Notes under the pieces: generated by a model | What the model was told of the DNA's origin: nothing | The model's input: only the letters and a program-made list of their open reading frames with translations | Databases searched by the model: none | Made by a program: the position numbers and the translations under genes | DNA from: CAWEPK01 sp963835595 | Lineage (GTDB): Bacteria; Desulfobacterota; Syntrophorhabdia; Syntrophorhabdales; WCHB1-27 | DNA: 64,000 bases | NCBI GenBank assembly: GCA_963835595.1 | Contig: CAWIGL010000002.1 | Location: 1,240,001 to 1,304,000 of the forward strand | Direction of reading: 5' to 3' | In this document: positions 59,152 to 64,000 of the stretch, piece by piece | Layout of the letters: each line of letters begins with the position of its first letter | Numbering within the stretch: position 1 is the stretch's first letter

Positions 59152-60062
59152 ATGAGTTTTCCGAGAGAGGTCGTTGATGTAGCCCTCGTTGCATCAGGGC
59201 GTTGCTGCTGCATATGCCATAAGTTCTGTGGTGTCCGAATCGAGACGCACCACATTCGACCTACGTCCAAGGGGGGAGACGACAACTATATTCGACCTAC
59301 GTCCAAGGGGGGAGACGACAACTATGATAATTGCATACCCTGTGCTTTGATTGCCATGCCGAGGTGGAACATTACAACGATCAGCATCCAAGGGGACGAC
59401 GGTTTTCCGAGAGCGAACTCCGTCAACATCGCGATGCATGGTTCTTAAAGGTTGAGGAATTGAATACACTGACACCGGCTCCCAACGATTCACCTCAGGT
59501 CATTCAAATAGTGTCGGGAAAGAGCAGCATTGTCGCTGGGCGGGATGTGAGCATTCGCACCGAACGCATAGTCCAGAAAACAGTTGTTCAGACCGATCCT
59601 GGCTTCAAACACATTTCATCAAACACGACGGCTCGCAAGATTCAGGAGTTGGTGAACGAATACATCGACATTCATAAAGCGGCAGGAAAAGATACGCGGA
59701 AAGCCGCTCAACGGATTTGGAGTAGCCTAAAGGCCGAGTTCAACGTTACGACCTACAAGGAAATTCTGGTCCAAGATTCTGACGCTGCGATTCAGTGGCT
59801 TCATACCCAGGTCGCAATGGCAAGACCAATAATTCGCAGGAAAGCCCCTGACAAATGGAAAGAGAGCTTATTCAAGCCAATCTATACACGTGCCAGGGTG
59901 CTTGGAATCTCTAAAGAGGAGCTTTACCAGCTGGCCAAAAATAGACTGTCCTTAACGAAGCCAATCAGTTCTCTCAAGGAGTTAAAACAGCGCGATCTGC
60001 AAAAACTTCATTACATTATGCTGTATGAGACCAGAAAACATGACCTGAGCCGTGACACTTAG
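59152..60062 (+). CDS. HNH endonuclease-like protein with ORF6C-like C-terminus, frame broken by one base
   Basis: The start encodes CCCICHKFCGVRIETHHIRP, then SKGGDDNYDNCIP, an HNH nuclease core whose last part (LCFDCHAEVEHYN) lies in another frame from about 59335 on. One missing base near 59339 explains the break. A 36-bp unit (12 codons) is repeated in tandem at 59247-59318, duplicating part of the nuclease loop. After the nuclease comes a glycine-bracketed strand motif (GKSSIVAGRDVSIR) and a helical domain like phage ORF6C/antirepressor tails (KAAQRIWSSLKAEFNVTTYKEI). A phage or defence origin is plausible. May be inactive. Confidence 0.65.
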
Positions 60063-60126
60063 GCCCTATCCGTAAAGGGACAGGTCGGGGACAAATCCAA
60101 GGCGGCCTGCCAGCAAAGTTGCTCTT

Positions 60127-60255
60127 GCGGCCGGAGGGATTTTCGATGGATTTCGCGTTGCTTTTCGAAGGCGCCCGCCGAGATCGTACTTTTGGTGTAC
60201 ATCGAGGCGGTGCGCCGAGAAAACGACGTGAAAGGCGCGGAAAGACCCCGGCCGC
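60127..60255 (+). repeat. 128-bp palindromic repeat family, copy 3
   Basis: It begins GCGGCCGG and ends CCGGCCGC. The arms TTTCGCGTTGCTTTTCG and CGAGAAAACGACGTGAAA pair imperfectly, and the apex is GTAC-N7-GTAC. It lies at the right end of the accessory block, downstream of recD2 (which is on the other strand). Confidence 0.85.
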
Positions 60256-60264
60256 GCAGTTACA

Positions 60265-60341
60265 GCAAATGTGGGCGGCACGACGGACCACGGCTACAAC
60301 AGCGTCGATGTCGATGGGGCTATCGTGCCGCCCACATTTGC
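60265..60341. repeat. 19-bp perfect inverted repeat at the 3' end of recD2
   Basis: GCAAATGTGGGCGGCACGA (60265-60283) and its exact complement (60323-60341) flank a 39-bp spacer. The right arm codes for the last residues of RecD2 (around GANVGGT), so the stem would end the recD2 message. There is no T tract. Confidence 0.75.
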
Positions 60342-62651
60342 ACCGAACATCTTCAACACCGTGTCTCGGATAACCACGTCCTTCTTTCGGCACGCGCTCT
60401 TGAACGCATAGTCCTCCCCCACCAGCGTCACCTTTTCTTTCGCCCTCGTCACGGCCGTATAGAGGAGCTTATTGTTGAGCATGATGAAGTGGCTGAAGCT
60501 CATGGGGATGACGACGTTCCTGTACTCGCTGCCCTGGGTCTTGTGGATCGTCAGGGCGTAAGCGAGCCTCAACAGGTCCCGCGCCTCGTCGAAGCTGTAG
60601 ACCCCCACGACGCGGTCCGCCGGGTAGTAGACGTGGAGGACCTCGTCGTGCCTGTCGAGGCCGACGACGAAGCCGAGCATCCCGTTGTAGACCCTGTCCG
60701 TGTAGCAGTGGTCGTCCCGGTCCGGCTTTGCATAGTCCTCGGGGCGCAGGCAGTCCATATTGGTGTTGCGGGTGTGGACGACCTTGTCCCTCCGGGCAAG
60801 TACGACCCTGCCCAGGTCCAGGCGCGTCTCCGGCCTGGCCGCCTGGTCGTTGAGTATCTTCTGGAGCGCGTCGTTCAGGCTTTCCGTGCCGAGGACGCCG
60901 TTCTTCATGGGCGTGATGACCTGGAACGTGTAAATGAAGCCGAAGTAATCCCTTCTTTGCAGGGCCTCCGCAAGGGGCTGCTTGTAGTCTTCCGCTGCCT
61001 TGCAGATCGCCCTGAAGATCCTGCCGGAGTTCTGCTCCCGCAGCCTCTTTAATTCGGCCTCTTTTATCTCGCTGCTCTCCACCTTCCGCTTCACGGCGAA
61101 ATAGTTGGGGATGGAGATGTCGATGAACCTGAAGTCGCTGTAGGTGGTCTCGGCGTACCCTTCCGGCACCTGCGCCTGCCTGATCTCGTTGGCGAAGAGG
61201 GCGATGACCTTGTCCCCCCGCTGCCTGTATATGCGGCTGAGCTTGACCGTCGGCGCTATCCCCAGGTCGATGATGTCGGAAAAGGGGTTGCCTGCGCCGA
61301 TGGGCGGGAGCTGGGCCGGGTCGCCCACCAGAATAAGGACAGCGCTCTCCTTGAGCCTCGTTACGAGCTTGAAGAGGAGCTCCGTGTTGACCATCGACGA
61401 CTCGTCTACGAGCACCACGTCGTAAGGCAGCTTCTCGTGGGCCAGCACGAGGCTGTAAATCGTCTGGGCCTTGTAGCCCGTGAGCTTCCTGATGCGGTCG
61501 GAGGCGATGCCGGACAGCGCGCAGCAGACGATCTTCTCCGGCCCGCACCGGACGGAGAGAAGGTCGAGGAGCGCCTTCGACACGGTGCTCTTCCCCGTGC
61601 CCGCGTATCCGCAGAGGACAAAGAGCGTGACGCCTTTGTTCACCGTCTTTATGGCCTCCGCCTGCTCCTCGCTGAATAGGATCGACATGGCCGTCTGCTT
61701 TTCCGCTATGTAGCCTTCCACGTCTTCGACGAAAGGCTTAAGCAACTGGCGGGACTTCGCTGCCGCGAAGTCGTATATGTGTCTTTCCGCGTTATAGAGG
61801 AAGGACGATGTGACCTTGTCGTCTGCGAGGAAGACGATACTCTCCTCGCCGGCCATCGCGCGCAGCACGTCGCTAAAAAGCTCGTCCTCCAGCTTCTCCC
61901 CCTGCCCCTCTCCCATAAGCTCGTTCGCAACGAGGGACTTCAGCAGGGGCAGGGCAATGCAGCTATTGCCGACAGAGTCCGTATACTCGAAGAGCACGTA
62001 CTCTACGCAGGCCCGAATGCGGAAAGGGTGGACAGGGGCAATCCCCATCGCCCTCGCTATCCTGTCGGCCGTCTTGAAGCCTATGCCCTTCACCTTCGTC
62101 ATCACGAAGGGGTTTTCTTCGATCCGCACGATCAGGTCGGACTCGTCCTTCAGCTCCCGGTAGACGCGCTGGACGAGGGCCGGCGTAGCGCCGAGCGGCA
62201 TGAGGAACTTGGAGAGGACCTTCAGCTCCTTGAACTTGTGCCAGTTGGACTCGATCTTTTGCAGCTTCTTCTCTTTGATCCCCTTTACCTGGAGCAGCTT
62301 TTCCGGCTCGTTGTCGAGCACCTGTTCCAGCGCCTCCTCGCCCATCGACTCGATGAGCGTGGCTGCGAGGTTCTTCCCAAACCCTTTAACCATCCGCGTC
62401 AGGAAATAGAAGATCTCGTTTTCGAGGACGGTCAGCTCCTCGAAAACGAACTGGAGGCCGTAAGACCTGTGCTTCTTCCACTCGCCGACCGCCTTCACGC
62501 GCGCCCCTTCGAGGGAGGCCGAGGGGTCGTGGTAGACGCCGCAGAGCGTCGTGTTCTTGTCGAGCTTGAGCACCATGTAGCCGGTCTGGGCGTTCCTGTA
62601 CGTGACGCTCCTTATCGTGCCGGTTATCTCGGTGGTCCTGTTGTCTGCCAT
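60294..62651 (-). CDS. recD2: RecD2-type ATP-dependent DNA helicase
   Basis: RecD2 is a 5'-3' SF1B helicase that works outside RecBCD in repair or recombination. The 785 residues have an N-terminal OB-like region (TEITGTIRSVTYRNAQTGYMVLKL), helix-hairpin-helix repeats, Walker A LCGYAGTGKSTVSKAL, Walker B VLVDESSMVN, motif III LILVGDPAQLPPIGAGNP and the C-terminal UvrD-like part LAYALTIHKTQGSEYRNVVIP and LYTAVTRAKEKVTLVG. ATG at 62651 (MADNRTTEITG) was chosen by family start; the open frame continues upstream. The C-terminal tail overlaps a 19-bp inverted repeat. Confidence 0.93.
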   Translation of the reverse strand: MADNRTTEITGTIRSVTYRNAQTGYMVLKLDKNTTLCGVYHDPSASLEGARVKAVGEWKKHRSYGLQFVFEELTVLENEIFYFLTRMVKGFGKNLAATLIESMGEEALEQVLDNEPEKLLQVKGIKEKKLQKIESNWHKFKELKVLSKFLMPLGATPALVQRVYRELKDESDLIVRIEENPFVMTKVKGIGFKTADRIARAMGIAPVHPFRIRACVEYVLFEYTDSVGNSCIALPLLKSLVANELMGEGQGEKLEDELFSDVLRAMAGEESIVFLADDKVTSSFLYNAERHIYDFAAAKSRQLLKPFVEDVEGYIAEKQTAMSILFSEEQAEAIKTVNKGVTLFVLCGYAGTGKSTVSKALLDLLSVRCGPEKIVCCALSGIASDRIRKLTGYKAQTIYSLVLAHEKLPYDVVLVDESSMVNTELLFKLVTRLKESAVLILVGDPAQLPPIGAGNPFSDIIDLGIAPTVKLSRIYRQRGDKVIALFANEIRQAQVPEGYAETTYSDFRFIDISIPNYFAVKRKVESSEIKEAELKRLREQNSGRIFRAICKAAEDYKQPLAEALQRRDYFGFIYTFQVITPMKNGVLGTESLNDALQKILNDQAARPETRLDLGRVVLARRDKVVHTRNTNMDCLRPEDYAKPDRDDHCYTDRVYNGMLGFVVGLDRHDEVLHVYYPADRVVGVYSFDEARDLLRLAYALTIHKTQGSEYRNVVIPMSFSHFIMLNNKLLYTAVTRAKEKVTLVGEDYAFKSACRKKDVVIRDTVLKMFGANVGGTIAPSTSTLL

Positions 62652-62780
62652 TTCTCTCTGCCTGTCCGCCCCTCTTTTTCCGAAAGCGGCCGCGCTTTTC
62701 GTACGCGCCTCCAATAATATTCCACATAAAGGGCCGCAAGACAAGAAAGGCGGCGGACCCTGCTCCGCCTTCGGGCGCAC

Positions 62781-62808
62781 TTGACACTGCGTGAAACTGC
62801 TTTATATT
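62781..62808 (+). promoter_or_regulatory. promoter of rtcB
   Basis: TTGACA (62781-62786) and TATATT (62803-62808) are 16 nt apart, 64 nt before the rtcB start. Confidence 0.65.
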
Positions 62809-62872
62809 CCCAACATTTTTCCCCCATGATGCCCATTCTATGAGAAAATAATAGCAGGAGGAGGTGAGTCCG

Positions 62873-64000
62873 GTGGCGATGCCGCAGAGGTTGCAGCGGA
62901 TATCGGAGACCGTATGGGAGCTGCCTGTCGCGTACAAGGCGGGGATGCGCGTGCCTGCCCGCGTCTACGGCACGGAGAAGCTCATCAGGGAGATGGACGA
63001 TGCAGTCTACGACCAGGTAACCAACGTCGCCATGCTGCCCGGCGTCGTGCGCTACGCCCTCTGTATGCCGGACGGTCATTCCGGGTACGGGTTCCCTATC
63101 GGTGGGGTGGCTGCGATGGACATCGGGAAGGGGGGCGTCATCTCGCCGGGGGGCATCGGCTTCGACATCAACTGCGGCATGAGGCTCATCAGGACGGACC
63201 TCGACTACGAAGAGGTGAAGCCCAGGCTGAAAGAGCTCGTTGACGCACTCTTTTCGGCCGTGCCCTCCGGCGTGGGGAGCACCGGCTTTTTGAAGCTGAC
63301 GAGGAAGGAGTTCCGCAGCGTAATCGAGGAGGGGGCCGGGTGGTGCGTCCGCAACGGCTACGGCTGGAACGAGGACCTGGAGCTGACGGAGGATGCGGGC
63401 TGCGCCCCCGGCGCGGACGCCTCGACCGTCAGTGAGAAGGCGATAGACCGGGGCTTCCACCAGATAGGCACGCTCGGCTCGGGCAACCACTACCTGGAGG
63501 TGCAGGTCGTCCACGAGCGCCACGTCTTCGACGCGGACCTCGCGGCGGCCTTCGGGCTTGCGCCCGGGCGGGTGGTCGTCATGTTCCACTGCGGCAGCAG
63601 GGGCTTCGGCCACCAGGTGGCGACCGATTACCTCCGAGCCTTCCTGAACGTCATGGAGGCCAAATACGCCATCCGCGTCCCGGACCGCGAGCTTGCCTGC
63701 GCCCCCTTCGATTCTCCTGAAGGGCGCGACTATTTCTCCGCCATGAAGTGCGCCCTCAACATGTCGTACGCGAACCGCCAGATGATCCTTCACCGCGTCA
63801 GGGAGGTCTTCTCCCGCGTCTTCGGGAAGCCGGCGGAAAGGCTGGGCGTCAGGATGGTCTACGACGTGGCGCACAATACGGCCAAGCTGGAGCGCCACCT
63901 GGTAGACGGCAGGGAGAAGCAGCTCCTCGTCCACAGGAAGGGGGCTACCAGGGCCTTCGGACCCGGCATGGCGGAGATACCGGAGCGCTACAAGAAGATC
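62873..64000 (+). CDS. rtcB: RNA-splicing ligase RtcB (cut by window edge)
   Basis: RtcB joins RNA 2',3'-cyclic phosphate or 3'-phosphate ends to 5'-OH ends with GTP and Mn, in RNA repair. The visible 376 residues have the metal/guanylylation motifs: PDGHSGYGFPIGGV, GGIGFDINCGMRLI (metal Cys), GTLGSGNHYLEVQ (GxGNHxxE), MFHCGSRGFGHQV and the nucleobase/metal region YDVAHNTAKLE. An AGGAGGAGG sequence sits 9 nt before GTG at 62873, so that start is preferred over ATG at 62879. The C-terminus with the guanylated His region is beyond the window. No archease gene is seen upstream. Confidence 0.93.
   Translation, partial: MAMPQRLQRISETVWELPVAYKAGMRVPARVYGTEKLIREMDDAVYDQVTNVAMLPGVVRYALCMPDGHSGYGFPIGGVAAMDIGKGGVISPGGIGFDINCGMRLIRTDLDYEEVKPRLKELVDALFSAVPSGVGSTGFLKLTRKEFRSVIEEGAGWCVRNGYGWNEDLELTEDAGCAPGADASTVSEKAIDRGFHQIGTLGSGNHYLEVQVVHERHVFDADLAAAFGLAPGRVVVMFHCGSRGFGHQVATDYLRAFLNVMEAKYAIRVPDRELACAPFDSPEGRDYFSAMKCALNMSYANRQMILHRVREVFSRVFGKPAERLGVRMVYDVAHNTAKLERHLVDGREKQLLVHRKGATRAFGPGMAEIPERYKKI

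Noticed and set aside
59247..59318. Two-unit 36-bp repeat considered as a CRISPR remnant
   Set aside because: The units are directly adjacent with no spacer and are in frame within a nuclease gene; no CRISPR array or cas gene is seen in the window.

Overview
The window (about 60% GC by eye over most of its length) looks like the chromosome of a Gram-negative bacterium, most likely a deltaproteobacterium in the broad sense (Desulfobacterota, perhaps a syntroph-type lineage). The Gram-negative call rests on an LptE-type lipoprotein and a Kdo/LPS-kinase-like protein. The phylum call is an inference from gene order (leuA-leuC-leuD-asd; tig-clpP-clpX; xerC-hslV-hslU; argB-argD-argF-argG) and was not tested by phylogeny.

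Layout. 0-3.6 kb: leucine genes leuA (partial), leuC, leuD, then asd. 3.7-8.9 kb: a small coiled-coil protein, the (p)ppGpp synthetase/hydrolase, rpmB and acetyl-CoA synthetase. 9-13 kb: an LPS-kinase-like protein, a small conserved protein, a ferredoxin/ASKHA (RACo-like) protein and an IclR regulator followed by a 312-bp inverted-repeat element. 13.4-15.5 kb: a glycosyltransferase and a Thi4-type thiazole synthase under a TPP riboswitch, then tRNA-Val and tRNA-Asp. 15.7-16.3 kb: a type II toxin-antitoxin pair. 16.3-21.7 kb: clpX, clpP and tig, then a ferredoxin/old-yellow-enzyme pair. 22.2-27.8 kb: a lower-GC restriction-modification island whose methyltransferase is split by an IS5-type insertion sequence. 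28.5-38.4 kb: xerC, hslV, hslU, argB, argD, argF, argG, leuS and lptE on the + strand. 38.5-48.1 kb: genes on the - strand, namely an MFS transporter, a complete branched-chain amino-acid-type ABC transporter, an orphan AbrB antitoxin, der, a second MFS transporter and a Nudix hydrolase. 48.2-51.5 kb: rlmN and a thioesterase facing hflX. 51.6-60.1 kb: an AT-richer accessory block of small exported, lipoprotein, membrane and zinc-ribbon genes. 60.3-64 kb: recD2 and the start of rtcB.

The most interesting part is the 51.6-60.1 kb block. Genes there are separated by sites with the architecture of integron attC recombination sites: R''/R' boxes, 5-nt spacers, paired L boxes and one extrahelical G. 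No integron integrase is present, so it reads as a cluster of attC sites lacking an integrase (CALIN) carrying undescribed cassette genes. One cassette gene is broken by an IS copy identical to the one that broke the methyltransferase 30 kb away; the two copies are in opposite orientation.

Other structure: a roughly 128-bp palindromic repeat present three times plus one truncated copy, with compensatory changes in its stems; a second GC-rich repeat at two sites; and the 312-bp element after iclR. Single-base frameshifts occur in four otherwise conserved reading frames (asd, acs, thi4 and an HNH gene). Because three are in housekeeping-type genes, consensus indel errors are at least as likely as true gene decay.
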